The position numbers and the translations under genes were made by a program. The notes beneath the pieces are model-generated. The model was not told the DNA's origin and ran no database searches. It saw only the letters and a program-made list of their open reading frames with translations. A stretch of 64,000 nucleotides of DNA from Heliopora coerulea (taxonomy: Eukaryota > Cnidaria > Anthozoa > Scleralcyonacea > Helioporidae). The stretch lies in contig JASJOG010000051.1 of NCBI GenBank assembly GCA_030142905.1, positions 454,501-518,500 on the forward strand, read 5' to 3'. Shown here piece after piece: positions 20,988-29,529 of the stretch. How positions within the stretch are numbered: the stretch's first letter is position 1; every line of letters starts with the position of its first letter.

Positions 20988-22460
20988 ATGGAAGATCTTA
21001 CCGGAAAATACGATGGAAAGAACTATGACAAGGCTATGAAAACTGCCAAACAAGTGAAAATAAGAATGAAAAACAACTTTCTTAAAAAGTATCCGAACGA
21101 TGACTTAAGTAAGTTTGACTTTGAAGTGTATCTCAATCAGGATGGTACTTTAGATTCCACCAATATATTAAGCACAGACATCACCAGTAGCACATTCCTT
21201 AATGACAAAACTATGACAAAATATCTCTTCTCTAATGTTAGACACTCAAATTTCCCAACAATAATAAAAACAGTGTTGTGATAGAAGAAAATATTAAATT
21301 CCCAAAAATCTGGCAATCTAATGGTACAATACAAAAAATTCCTGAATCAAATGTTCAATATGTTGAAGGATATCGTTTGACTGATAAATACCCAGATCAT
21401 AATATATTGGATTACGACATTGATGACTTCAAAATCTACATCAACAGTAGAGATTATTTTCCATCAAAGCTTCCAAAAATAAATATAACCACTGATTATA
21501 ATAAAGCTGATTGGGACGATAATGAAAGTTATTATCAAGTGTGTTTTGCAGTTTATTGTGCATCTTATTGCTGTGGAGTGTCAATAAAGCATCTAACCCC
21601 ATCAAAAGACGTAAATCAGATTATAACATCACTTATGCGCTTCCATTTGTATTTCACTGTGAGGAGGTTGATAAGAAGAATGCAAGGAGGAGAGAAGATG
21701 TCAACCATTTCAACAGAGTTTTCAGCTGGAAAGTTTTATAGAAATATTGGACATATACGACGGAACATGAATTATAGAACCAGAGGTGGTGTTGTCTATC
21801 AACTATTTCCAAGCACATTGCATAATGATTATAAAGATACATGCCTAAAAAAGCAATGGATTGACAAAACTAGGCATGCAGTATATAAACAAGAGTATTG
21901 AAGCGTTTATTTATTCCATATTAGGAAGTCAGGCAAGAACAAAACAATCAATATACAGCAATAGAGCGAGTGCATTAGAAACTCAGCAGGAGTTCAGAAA
22001 AATCGTGGAAGATAGTGTTATCAATTATGACGCAAGTGTTTGGATAAACAACATGAATCAAGAAGTGACTGATACTAATGTGGTTCTCAATATCGCTGTT
22101 AGCCCCACTCTATGGTTGTTGCCGAGTAATATGATATTGTTAAACAAGCCCATCCCAGGGTATATTAATAAGCTGAAAGTATCTCATGCAAGCATGAAAT
22201 TCGGATTAAATGCTGATATTAACACAGTGACTATTAAAAAGACAAAATTAGATGTGTTGGGAGATGAAAAACTAAAGAAGGAACACCAAGAGACAACAAC
22301 TGTGGAAAAACCAAAGAAGGAGCATCAAGAGACAGTATTCAAAGAAAACCCAGTAAAAACAGAAGAAAAAGTTGAAAAGACCGGTGATGAAAATGATTTA
22401 ATACCATTATTCGCTGCGACTGGATTAGTGACGTATTTAATAACAAAATGTGTATTATAA
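20988..22460 (+). pseudogene. Polinton structural-type protein, unknown function, frameshifted
   Basis: Three consecutive open segments in alternating frames (20988-21281, 21278-21901, about 21861-22460) read as one gene of roughly 490 codons. Frame changes lie near an A-run at about 21265 and near 21895. The middle part has a Cys-rich helix (CFAVYCASYCCGVS) followed by RFHLYFTVRRLIRRMQ; a similar Cys-rich helix plus an arginine-rich RFHxYxxxRRI segment is a feature I associate with cnidarian Polinton proteins. The third part carries ILGSQARTKQSI and a beta-rich stretch with WLLPSNMILLNKPIPGYINK, then a charged Lys/Glu linker with two KKEHQET repeats, and ends in a hydrophobic anchor (LIPLFAATGLVTYLI). 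Function unknown; the membrane tail suggests a virion surface or membrane protein. Confidence 0.65.
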
Positions 22461-23023
22461 TATAGAACAATGAGCTTATATTATGGCTATGAAGACAACA
22501 CAAAAAACGAAATAGATGAATTGAAGACGAGTGTTGATAAAAAACTCTCTTTATCAGGTGGTAAAATGGAAGGTGATATCAACATGTCATTATGGAGAAT
22601 AAAAAATATTCCAGCACCAGTTAATGATTACGACGCAATTTCTAAAGCTGTTCTACAACAAACATACTTAGTAGATTATAAAAAAAATAGTCGATTATAG
22701 AAAAAGTTTAAGTGAAACACTGATGTGGGAATACTACACAAAATATGCAACGAGTATTTGTCGTTTTGATACAGGCTCAAATAATAGTGAATTGGTATTT
22801 AATACTACAACCAGGAAAGAATCTAAAACTATTGATCAGGGTCTAGAAGAAAATGACGCAGTTCAAAACACAACTAATTTACAACCGTTGTTATGTACAA
22901 AAAGTGAAAAAATCGGGAATAGATATTTCTTAAAATTGATGGGACACAATGATTGATAAGTGATATTAATTTAAATGCGGTTAGTGGGGCAAAAGATATA
23001 GTAAATGTTTTCATAGTATATAG

Positions 23024-23608
23024 CAGTGGTTCCCAACCTGGGGTCCGCAAACAATTTTTGGTGGTCCGTCGAGACTAAGGGGTCCGCCAGGGGTCCGCGC
23101 AAAAGGAACGGGGTCTGCAGAAGGTAACTATTTTTTTTGGCGAATGACTACCTGCAATGTCGGTTCAACTATTTTTATTGCACACTACCAGTCAATATCG
23201 CAAATTCCGAAGGGTGTACGTGTAACATAAGAACTCGTAATTTTGAGGTTTTAACAGGTCACAGATTCATCTCGTGTTACATGCAGCCACGCCTCGCCTG
23301 TTCACCCCGAGCTTTGTTCTCACAGGAAACGTTCTCCAGCGTTTATCTGTTCATAAATTAATCATGAGTTCGAAACGATCTGCCACTGGGAAGATTAAAC
23401 TACGAGGATACAATGTTGAGTACTTAAAATTTGGTTTTATTCCATGCCGAGCTGAACAAAGCAAACCTGAATGCATCTTTTGAGGACAGATTTTAAGCAG
23501 TGAAGCAATGAAACCAGCGAAGCTGCAGTTTCAGTTGGGGAGGGTGTCCGCCGAAATTTTTAATATCAGCAAAGGGGTCCCTGGGAAGCAAAAGGTTGGG
23601 AACCACTG
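23024..23608 (+). mobile_element. hAT-family internally deleted element
   Basis: The ends are CAGTGGTTCCCAACCTGGGG and its reverse complement, flanked by the perfect 8-bp duplication GTATATAG (23016-23023 and 23609-23616). Terminal sequence and duplication length are diagnostic of hAT. Inside, from 23365, a remnant of the transposase start survives: MSSKRSATGKIKLRGYN, then YLKFGFIP, PECIF and EAMKPAKLQF. This resembles the BED-type zinc finger of SCAND3/ZBED-like hAT transposases, but a TGA replaces the second Cys position and the catalytic part is missing. It is therefore non-autonomous. Confidence 0.88.
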
Positions 23609-23730
23609 GTATATAGGATAAAAGCATTTGATGCTAATATTCATTGGATACGTAATGGTTTGTTTGGTCACGGTAAATTTGTTTCTTTTAGCCCATCCGG
23701 TGATTTGGTTGTTTCAGGGACAACAAATAA

Positions 23731-23944
23731 AACAGCAATTTTGTCGTGGTAACAAATTTAAACACAGTTTTTAAATACGTAGGTACCATGGTAATTGGTA
23801 ATTTAAGATAAAGTAGGAGAAGATGAAGAGTAATATACGCTTTAAAGAGGTATCTTACCTCTTTAAAGCGTATATTACTCTTCATCTTCTCCTACTTTAT
23901 CTTAAATTACCAATCACCATGGTATCTACGTATTTAAAAACTGT
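23731..23944. mobile_element. Hairpin insertion 2 with 13-bp target duplication
   Basis: GGACAACAAATAA occurs at 23718-23730 and at 23945-23957. The inserted DNA is a 33-base unpaired leader (23731-23763) followed by an almost perfect palindrome of 181 bases (23764-23944; arms about 88 bases, apex near 23854 at AGAGGTATCTTACCTCT). It has the same architecture as hairpin insertion 1 with the single-stranded part on the other side, but the sequence is different. Confidence 0.75.
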
Positions 23945-24348
23945 GGACAACAAATAATCACATTGTTATTGGCAGTAATCCTGTTACAAGAATACAACCA
24001 TAAGCTCCATATAAAACAAAGGCAAATGCTGGAGTAATAAATAAATGGATTTGTTTATCGATACATTGGGATAATTATACAACACTAGCAGGTAATAATA
24101 GTTTAGTTTATTGTAATGGTCAAAAGCTTACAGATTTTCAAAGCAGAACTTCAATCGGTTCAATACAGATGACATTTGGTGATCTTAATCCAAGTGGTAT
24201 TGCTCCTTTTAAGGGTGATATTTCTTTTTTCGCAGTGTATAAAGATAAAATAATAGATAAAAATGATATTCTACTTCATCATCACGTACTCTGTAATTGG
24301 TTTAATATCGATACAGTTGATTTCCAATTTTAATGTATGATATAATAT

Positions 24349-24837
24349 ATGCCAAGGAAGAAGAATATTGTTTACAATCATATCAGCAAAGATTTGTCTG
24401 ATGTCGAAGTGAATAAACTGAAACAATGGTATTCATACTACCATAAGCTTTACACTTGCTTCAAATGGAAGTACAACAAACTAAATAAAGTAAATCTGAG
24501 TTTAAATATGGTAAGTCTAGGGTTAACAGTATCCGATACTATAGCTGGTGGTGTAACTTTGAATCCTATTATTTTAGGATGTATTAGTGGTCCAGGTATT
24601 TTAATCCAAGGATATTTATCAAAAAGTAATATCAAAACTAAGACAGAAATGTGCAGATACGCTTATACATCATATCAAAAAGTTCTGACACAGTTGAAAT
24701 CATTTTTACGTGGTATCACATATGAAGAATCGATATTTCTGAGTGATCTAAAAATAATAGATGATGTTGTTACTGATTTATGCCCACCTATTAATGGAAT
24801 GTCCAAAAAATATGATAAAATATATGGTAATATATAA
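24349..24837 (+). CDS. Polinton membrane protein, unknown function, 162 aa
   Basis: An intact ORF. Residues 1-45 are basic with a WYSYYHKLYTCFKWKYNK helix. Residues about 48-90 form two hydrophobic stretches separated by a short turn (LSLNMVSLGLTVSDTIAGGV and NPIILGCISGPGILIQGYL). The C-terminal 65 residues are helical with an ALRG-like SFLRGITYEES segment and end at NGMSKKYDK. A protein of this shape recurs in cnidarian Polintons as far as I recall, but no function is known. The hydrophobic pair suggests a membrane-inserting virion protein. ATATAATAT precedes the start, and the next small gene overlaps its stop. Confidence 0.75.
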   Translation: MPRKKNIVYNHISKDLSDVEVNKLKQWYSYYHKLYTCFKWKYNKLNKVNLSLNMVSLGLTVSDTIAGGVTLNPIILGCISGPGILIQGYLSKSNIKTKTEMCRYAYTSYQKVLTQLKSFLRGITYEESIFLSDLKIIDDVVTDLCPPINGMSKKYDKIYGNI

Positions 24838-25001
24838 TGAATCCGAAATTAAAGAATCTGTTCAAAAAGGTCAGAGATTTTGTACGTTGTTGTAAAAAAA
24901 CAACTATAGAGACAGACAGTATGCTAGAGGATCTCAATAGAACACATTCAGAGAATCAACCAAAACTACCCAAACCAAATGATAATAAAGATGGTGGGTA
25001 A
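24837..25001 (+). CDS. Polinton small basic protein, 54 aa
   Basis: The ATG overlaps the stop of the preceding gene (TAATGA arrangement), a coupling typical of compact viral genomes. The 54 residues begin MNPKLKNLFKKVRDFVRCCK, a basic amphipathic helix with a Cys pair, and continue with an acidic, then Pro/Asn-rich tail. It is too short for family assignment. The overlap, AT-rich surroundings and coding-like composition support a real gene. Confidence 0.5.
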   Translation: MNPKLKNLFKKVRDFVRCCKKTTIETDSMLEDLNRTHSENQPKLPKPNDNKDGG

Positions 25002-25143
25002 CTGACAGTAGATCTCACATTTGACTTATAGATTCTTCATAGATAATTGTATAGTATTCTAATAGACACTTCATAGGTGCCTTATAGTATTCTCACAAAT
25101 AACTGGTTGGTTATCTGTAAATAAAATATATATTACTATATAG

Positions 25144-25512
25144 ATGAGTGAAGAAACACCTAAAATAACAACAACAAAAAAGGAAAAAGATCCAAAGAGG
25201 GTTGAAGCTGGAAAGCGATTAGCTGCAATATCCAAAGCTGCAAAAGAGCGAAAAATGCGGGATAAAATAGAATCAGAAAACTTCAACAATGATTTCAATA
25301 TCAATTATGGTCTGGTTTTCGGTTTTATAGGAACAGCTGTTGCTATTGCTTCTTTGTAGTATAGAAGAGAGGAGTATAAAAGAGAGACCTTAAAACCAGT
25401 CGTTATTAATAGAGTGGAACAAGAAAAAGAGCCCAATCATGTTGAAACTATTAAACCAACAAAAAAACAGCCAGAAATTATACTAGACAATTTGGAATGG
25501 AGGATTCATTAA
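25144..25512 (+). pseudogene. Polinton small membrane protein, one nonsense break
   Basis: The ORF begins with a Lys-rich segment containing KDPKRVEAGKRLAAISKAAK, then has one hydrophobic helix (YGLVFGFIGTAVAIASL). A TAG at 25357-25359 ends it there, but the same frame stays open for another 50 codons, basic and then Pro/Lys-rich, to TAA at 25510-25512. I read it as one 122-codon gene with a nonsense mutation. It resembles small single-helix proteins with a KDPKRVEAGK-type start seen in other cnidarian Polintons (from memory of the family). A TATATATTACTATATAG stretch lies just upstream. Confidence 0.6.
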
Positions 25513-25907
25513 TAATGAAACATTTGAAATACATGAAAGGACTATCCATAAAATATAAATTAATGTATATAGAACATTTAAAAACTGTGACGAACGAGTT
25601 TCTCGGGATAACTTTAAATGTTTATACCCATAATCGTGATTTATGGTTCAGAGCGTTTAAGATACCAACGATTTTGAAGTATGATAACAGGAGAGAAGTT
25701 ATCAAATACAATATCCCTGATGATGAAAAAATGAGAGTTAAGAAGAATATAGTGTTATCTAATGGTAAGACGATAGAAACACAGGTATTGATGGTTAATG
25801 AACCGGGATTATATAGATTGATATTTCTGTCTGGCTATGAACACAGAAAAATGTTTAAGAAATGGTTATACAGAGCTATTTCACCATCTTTAAGGGATGA
25901 GAAATAA
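25497..25907 (+). CDS. BRO-N domain protein (BRO family), 136 aa
   Basis: An intact ORF covering most of a BRO-N domain, known from baculovirus and other large DNA virus BRO proteins and from phage antirepressors, where it binds DNA. Visible landmarks: NRDLWFRAFKIPTILKYD near residues 46-63 (the W-F-x-A-x-x-I...LGY position), NGKTIETQVLMVNEPGLYRLI near 92-112 (the NEPGLYRLI signature) and FKKWLYRAISPSLR at the C-terminus. No second domain follows. The start overlaps the end of the preceding gene by 16 bases. It is one of two BRO-N genes in a row; the next carries extra domains. Confidence 0.85.
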   Translation: MEDSLIMKHLKYMKGLSIKYKLMYIEHLKTVTNEFLGITLNVYTHNRDLWFRAFKIPTILKYDNRREVIKYNIPDDEKMRVKKNIVLSNGKTIETQVLMVNEPGLYRLIFLSGYEHRKMFKKWLYRAISPSLRDEK

Positions 25908-26048
25908 GTAAGGAATTATTAACTCAGTAAATCACCGGAGTATTCCAGAAAAAATTTAGTCCATGAAGACACTAAAAAGCTACCCAGTAAAAATTACAGG
26001 ACAGGTCCATATGTGTAAATTCATCAATGAAAGTGGTTTGTAAGTTCA

Positions 26049-26085
26049 ATTACTTAAAGGGCCCTAAATTGGGGCCCTTTAAGTA
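26049..26085. terminator. Perfect hairpin between the two BRO-N genes
   Basis: ATTACTTAAAGGGCCC pairs perfectly with GGGCCCTTTAAGTAAT across a loop of about seven bases (TAAATTG). It lies in the 217-base gap after the first BRO-N gene. In some giant viruses transcripts end at such palindromes, so a transcript-end role is possible; this is analogy only. Confidence 0.4.
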
Positions 26086-26124
26086 ATCAAAATTATATAA
26101 AGACATACCATATCATTGTATAAT

Positions 26125-26926
26125 ATGTCACTACCTGTCAAGAAGTTTGAAAACAAAAATTTGAATATATCCCTTGATGCTTATGTTGATAGTAAGCAGA
26201 ATATTTGGTTCAAGGGTAAAGAGGTTGCCACATTATTGGGTTATGAAAAGCAAAGAAAGGCGATATCAGACCATGTAGATAGTAAATACAAGGTGGAATA
26301 CAAAATCCTAAGGGTCACGAATCATGACCCTTTAAAAACCCACCCAGATACGATTTTTATTAAGGAACCTGGAATCTACTCTCTAATTTTTAGCTCCAAG
26401 TTAGAAACTGCAAAAGTGTTCCAGGACTGGGTATTCTCTGAAATTTTGCTATCTATCAGAAAGTATGGCTACTACAGAATGTTCAATAACCTAAAATCTT
26501 TAGCATTCAAAATAGAAGATGAGTATGATCTACATACAAAAGTGGTTCAATTCATTAGGCGATTTTACCCAGAAATATTAATGACTGCTGGACTTGGAGA
26601 AAATCAAGACACCAAAGATAAACGCATCAAATCGTTCAAAAAGGGATATATGAAAGGACAACCAGATCTAATAATTCATAATATCCATAAGCATTATAAT
26701 GGTCTTTGCATGTAATGGTGTTTTATCAGACCAACAGAAAGAACTAATAGAGTGTTATGAAGATAATGGTTATAAATGTATAGTTTCTAATGACTATGAC
26801 CTAATCACAAAGGAATTAAACGACTATATGCATGATATTCGTATCAGATGTAAATACTGTAGACGGAAATTCATATCCAAGAAGACATTATTTAGACATG
26901 TTAAGTATTTCCACAGAATAGATTGA
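26125..26926 (+). pseudogene. BRO-N + nuclease-like + C2H2 zinc-finger protein, frameshifted
   Basis: Residues 1-115 form a BRO-N domain (NIWFKGKEVATLLGYEKQRK, FIKEPGIYSLIFSSKLETA, FQDWVFSEILLSIRKYG). The next part has a VRR-NUC-like pattern: LHTKVVQFIRRFYP, GLGENQDT and KGYMKGQPDLII (the G-Q-P-D Asp is visible). The frame breaks near 26700, where the Glu-x-Lys strand of such nucleases would be expected; sequence there looks deleted. A second frame (from about 26699) continues with QQKELIECYEDNGYKCIVSN and ends in a C2H2 finger, CKYCRRKFISKKTLFRHVKYFH. I chose ATG 26125 because ATAAT precedes it directly. The nuclease assignment is tentative; BRO-N and zinc finger are clear. Confidence 0.7.
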
Positions 26927-26954
26927 AATATGGTATAAAAATAGAATATTTATC

Positions 26955-26956
<2 letters not shown>

Positions 26957-26995
<39 letters not shown>
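26957..26995. repeat. AT microsatellite before the RING gene
   Basis: An (AT)n run of about 35 bases stands immediately upstream of the ATG at 26998. It coincides with the position where other genes of the element have short TATA-rich stretches and may be an expanded version of that promoter feature. Confidence 0.75.
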
Positions 26996-26997
<2 letters not shown>

Positions 26998-27699
26998 ATG
27001 AATTTTGAATGTGATATCTGTTTAACGAATGAGGTAAAAAGTTTATCACAATAAAACTGTAATCATTTATTCCACTCTGATTGTATTGATAAATGGTTAA
27101 GACAAAAAGATTCGTGTCCATTATGTAGAGAAGAATACTCTGATTTCAATAATATAGAAAAACTAAAATCAGAATATGAAACATTAGAATCAAAAAATGA
27201 AAAATTACGATCAGAATGTAAAGAAATAATAAAAGAAAAAGCATCATTAATAGAAGAAAAAACTATACTAACTAACAAAAACAAAGATTTGAAACATAAA
27301 ATTGAAGAATTGGAATTAAAAGAGCAATTAATGCAATACGAAAAAGTAGAAGAAGCGGATAAATACATCAATTTCATTAAATCATTAAAAAAACATCCGG
27401 AAAATATATTATATGTTAAATCCAAAAATCAAACTGCTTTTATGATTGAGACTGCATTAAAAGGAAGCAAAAAATCTGGTTTTTATGACTTTGGATTATT
27501 AGATTACTGTAATCATAAAATAATGAATGAATCATTAATTATAGAGTTACTCCCTGACACTGATCACGTGCGTATTATCAAAAATTTCCTTAATCATGTT
27601 CCAAAACATTGCCTTACAAATTCATTTTTCAGAAAATTATATGAAAAACGTTCTTTAGATCATGAAGAAATACAGTCATTAAAAGAATACTTCATGTAA
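26998..27699 (+). pseudogene. RING-finger protein with coiled coil, one nonsense break
   Basis: The ATG at 26998 opens a 233-codon frame with one TAA at 27052-27054. The order is CDIC, then after the stop [13 protein letters not shown] and CPLCR, which matches a RING-H2 finger (two Cys pairs, Cys-x-His...His-x-x-Cys, final Cys-x-x-Cys). RING fingers usually act as E3 ubiquitin ligases. A Glu/Lys-rich coiled coil of about 75 residues follows ([18 protein letters not shown] and on), then a 120-residue C-terminal domain with no recognised family ([19 protein letters not shown]). The stop falls inside the finger, so this copy cannot make the intact domain. An unusual accessory gene for such an element. 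Confidence 0.75.
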
Positions 27700-27744
27700 A
27701 ATATTTCCACAGAATAAAATAAAATATATACTATTATATACCAA

Positions 27745-27978
27745 ATGAGTATAGTAAACAAGAAAGAGTTAATGAACGAAGCTTATGACGCTGCCCTAGT
27801 AACCGCAGGTGTTGTGGGTTTATCAATGGCATCCAAGAAGCTCCTGGGTGAAAAGTTAACAGACTCATCCTCTTTAAAGGACACAGCAAAGTTAGCAGTT
27901 GGAATCGCAGCTAGCACAATGCTTGTAAAATGGGCACAGGATAAAAAGTATCTACCGATTGATCCATTTAAAATGTAA
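27745..27978 (+). CDS. Polinton small hydrophobic protein, 77 aa
   Basis: An intact ORF. It has two moderately hydrophobic helices, VTAGVVGLSMASKKLLG and LAVGIAASTMLVKWAQ, separated by a polar LTDSSSLKDT turn, and ends KKYLPIDPFKM. The shape suggests a membrane-associated virion protein, and I recall closely similar small proteins in other cnidarian Polintons. Its start is preceded by ATATACTATTATATACC, the element's TATA-rich signature. Confidence 0.75.
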   Translation: MSIVNKKELMNEAYDAALVTAGVVGLSMASKKLLGEKLTDSSSLKDTAKLAVGIAASTMLVKWAQDKKYLPIDPFKM

Positions 27979-27998
27979 TCTATTATATACAGATAATA

Positions 27999-28424
27999 AT
28001 GGCTAGTATTATAGGAGGTTTGTTACAAACAGCATTTGCTGGTCTTGCATTTGGTGGAAGTGGTTATCTCTTTAAGATGCTTGATAAAAATGGTTATGAC
28101 GCTGAAATGAAAAGACATAATAAAGCACTAGAGGAATTAGCTGCATCCAAAGAAAAGTTATATGAAAATGAAGTCAAGCAACGTGATAGAATCCAACATT
28201 TAAGGCAAGAATTATCAGATGCTAATGAAGACCTTGAGAGGACAAAGAAAGCACTCGACAATCTCAGACGGGTCCAAACAATACAACATAATGGTAAAAC
28301 ATTCAACAGAGAACCGCAATTAAGTGATTTTTACCAACCAAGCAAAGAAATGAAAGAATATCAGTATATCACTATTGGTTCTATTGGTATTGGAACAGGA
28401 TATATATCGAGCAGATATGTTTAA
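27999..28424 (+). CDS. Polinton membrane/coiled-coil protein, 141 aa
   Basis: An intact ORF. The N-terminal 28 residues are a glycine-rich hydrophobic helix (GGLLQTAFAGLAFGGSGYLF). Residues about 35-95 form a charged coiled coil (KALEELAASKEKLYENEVKQ and LRQELSDANEDLERTKKALD). A short tail ends in another hydrophobic glycine-rich stretch (TIGSIGIGTGYISSRYV). Only 20 bases separate it from the gene before, and TATTATATACAG lies in the gap. Likely a membrane-anchored structural protein; function unknown. Confidence 0.75.
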   Translation: MASIIGGLLQTAFAGLAFGGSGYLFKMLDKNGYDAEMKRHNKALEELAASKEKLYENEVKQRDRIQHLRQELSDANEDLERTKKALDNLRRVQTIQHNGKTFNREPQLSDFYQPSKEMKEYQYITIGSIGIGTGYISSRYV

Positions 28425-28453
28425 AATGTGATGTATATTAGTATACAAAAGTA

Positions 28454-28987
28454 ATGGATCCATTAGAAACTCTGTGTCATGAGTTTAAATTCGAAGAAAT
28501 AGTTGAAAATATAGATGATTTACCAGCTCTTTATAATAATGGAGAAAAGGGTGAATATGGTAAATATGGTGAAATCTATTGCAGCAAATGTGAAATAGAG
28601 TTGAAGATAATAGATGGTATTTACATATGCGATGTATGTGGCACAGCTGGTGATAGTACAATGGTCAGTGAATGGATCGAAAACATATGGTTCCATAGAA
28701 AGAAGTCCATATATATCAGAAGTCGAAATATAAGAAGCAGGTTGGAGAAATACGTTCATCACAGCCATCTTCATTATGTTTTTGAAGACTTCCTTAAAGT
28801 TGTCGATATAATGACAAAACATGGATTGATAAAGAAAAACATATCCAGATATGACTACTACATAATAAGACTTTCCAGTCGCATCAATGCATTATTAATA
28901 AAGAAACCAAAAGACCTGGTACACAGTAAAACCAGAAAAATAGTCAATGACAGACTTTTCGGTAGAGTTTATCCGCTTCTAGGGTAG
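28454..28987 (+). CDS. Zinc-ribbon protein, possibly VLTF3-like late transcription factor
   Basis: An intact 177-residue ORF. After an acidic N-terminus (residues 1-40) a zinc ribbon is formed by CSKC near residue 43 and CDVCGT near 59. A basic helical region follows (WFHRKKSIYIRSRN and RLEKYVHHSHLHYVF), then a Lys-rich C-terminus. A zinc ribbon followed by a Y-x-R-x-x-x-I-R helix recalls poxvirus VLTF3-like factors of large DNA viruses and some virophages, and also TFIIB-type ribbons. If correct it would regulate the element's own late promoters. Assignment is by pattern only. Confidence 0.55.
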   Translation: MDPLETLCHEFKFEEIVENIDDLPALYNNGEKGEYGKYGEIYCSKCEIELKIIDGIYICDVCGTAGDSTMVSEWIENIWFHRKKSIYIRSRNIRSRLEKYVHHSHLHYVFEDFLKVVDIMTKHGLIKKNISRYDYYIIRLSSRINALLIKKPKDLVHSKTRKIVNDRLFGRVYPLLG

Positions 28988-29028
28988 GACAAAAACTGCA
29001 AATGCTAGTATTATTTGAAATGGAAAAA

Positions 29029-29070
29029 ATCACTTAAAAAATAACTTTCTGTATCCACAGTATATACAAA
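29029..29070 (+). promoter_or_regulatory. Shared upstream block of small genes, copy 1
   Basis: The pattern is CACTTAAAAAATAACTTTCTG, then TATATACAAA directly before the ATG at 29071. The order CTTAAAA, TTTCT, TATA recurs before four further starts. Confidence 0.55.
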
Positions 29071-29291
29071 ATGGCGTACGACAAGTTACATGACTCTTCA
29101 CATCCTAATTCAGAACGTCTGGACAAACTAGACTATATAAAGATGTTCTTAATAGTCGCAAAGTATGCATGAGTTGTGGTCAGATCGGCTATTTATTTGA
29201 ACCGGGCGGTGTATGTATGGCTGATGAATGTGAGACTCAAAAAGAAGCATATAAAAGATATCGTGAAACCTTTAAGGGTTATGATTTATAA
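29071..29291 (+). pseudogene. Small Cys-motif protein, frameshifted paralogue of 29530-29916
   Basis: The first 25 codons include KLHDSSHPNSERLDKL, clearly related to KLLHDSSHLNADELDKL of the gene at 29530. The frame then changes near 29132 and remains open in the new phase to TAA at 29289-29291. That part carries CMSCGQ and CMADEC, a possible zinc-binding set. It is a tandem duplicate that has diverged and broken. Function unknown. Confidence 0.6.
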
Positions 29292-29302
29292 AAACATGCT
29301 TT

Positions 29303-29344
29303 ATCACTTAAAAATGATTTTCTCTGTATATAATATATATTTTA
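29303..29344 (+). promoter_or_regulatory. Shared upstream block of small genes, copy 2
   Basis: CACTTAAAAATGATTTTCTC followed by TGTATATAATATATATTTTA directly before the ATG at 29345. Confidence 0.6.
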
Positions 29345-29487
29345 ATGCCAAATACTTTAAAACGCTTATTTATGACAACTTGGACGATGATTATCAAGAC
29401 TATTTAGAAGTTTACCAATCTAAAGGTTCTTCTGATAACTCTTCCTATTTTACGGCATCTTCGGATTCTTCGGAAACTTCAAATTAA
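29345..29487 (+). pseudogene. Small acidic Ser-rich protein, frameshifted near its start
   Basis: The ATG at 29345 follows the shared upstream block. Its own frame stops after 20 codons. The neighbouring frame is open to TAA at 29485-29487 with a coherent acidic, Tyr/Asp/Ser-rich composition (DNLDDDYQDYLEVYQSKG, then a Ser/Thr tail). The phase change must lie within the first ten codons. Function unknown. Confidence 0.5.
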
Positions 29488-29529
29488 TTGCTTAAAAATA
29501 ATTTTCTGTATATATAATATATAGAAAAC
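29488..29529 (+). promoter_or_regulatory. Shared upstream block of small genes, copy 3
   Basis: GCTTAAAAATAATTTTCTG followed by TATATATAATATATAG before the ATG at 29530; the clearest copy of the five. Confidence 0.6.

Larger units (their letters stand above)
22470..24333 (+). pseudogene. Polinton fibre-like protein with LamG/lectin-type end, split by insertions
   Basis: The first 76 codons contain a short coiled-coil region and then the SGGKMEGDINMSLWRIKNIP and DAISKAV pattern found in tail-fibre and fibre proteins (GG-x-M-x-GDI...DA). The frame changes at an A-run near 22680. The second segment (to about 23023) and the part after 23609 are beta-rich and include FVSFSPSGDLVV. The final part from about 23958 has WICLSIHWDNY, NGQKLTDFQ and FKGDISFFAVYKDKIIDKNDI, typical of a concanavalin/LamG-type jelly roll, with one internal TAA near 24000. 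A hAT derivative (23024-23608) and a hairpin element (23731-23944) interrupt it. Likely role: receptor-binding spike of the virion; inferred from domain layout. Confidence 0.65.

Noticed and set aside
21541..21741. Alternative-frame ORF inside the 20988-22460 gene
   Set aside because: The 21278 frame is open over the same interval and carries the Cys-rich helix and arginine-rich segment; the alternative is a shadow.
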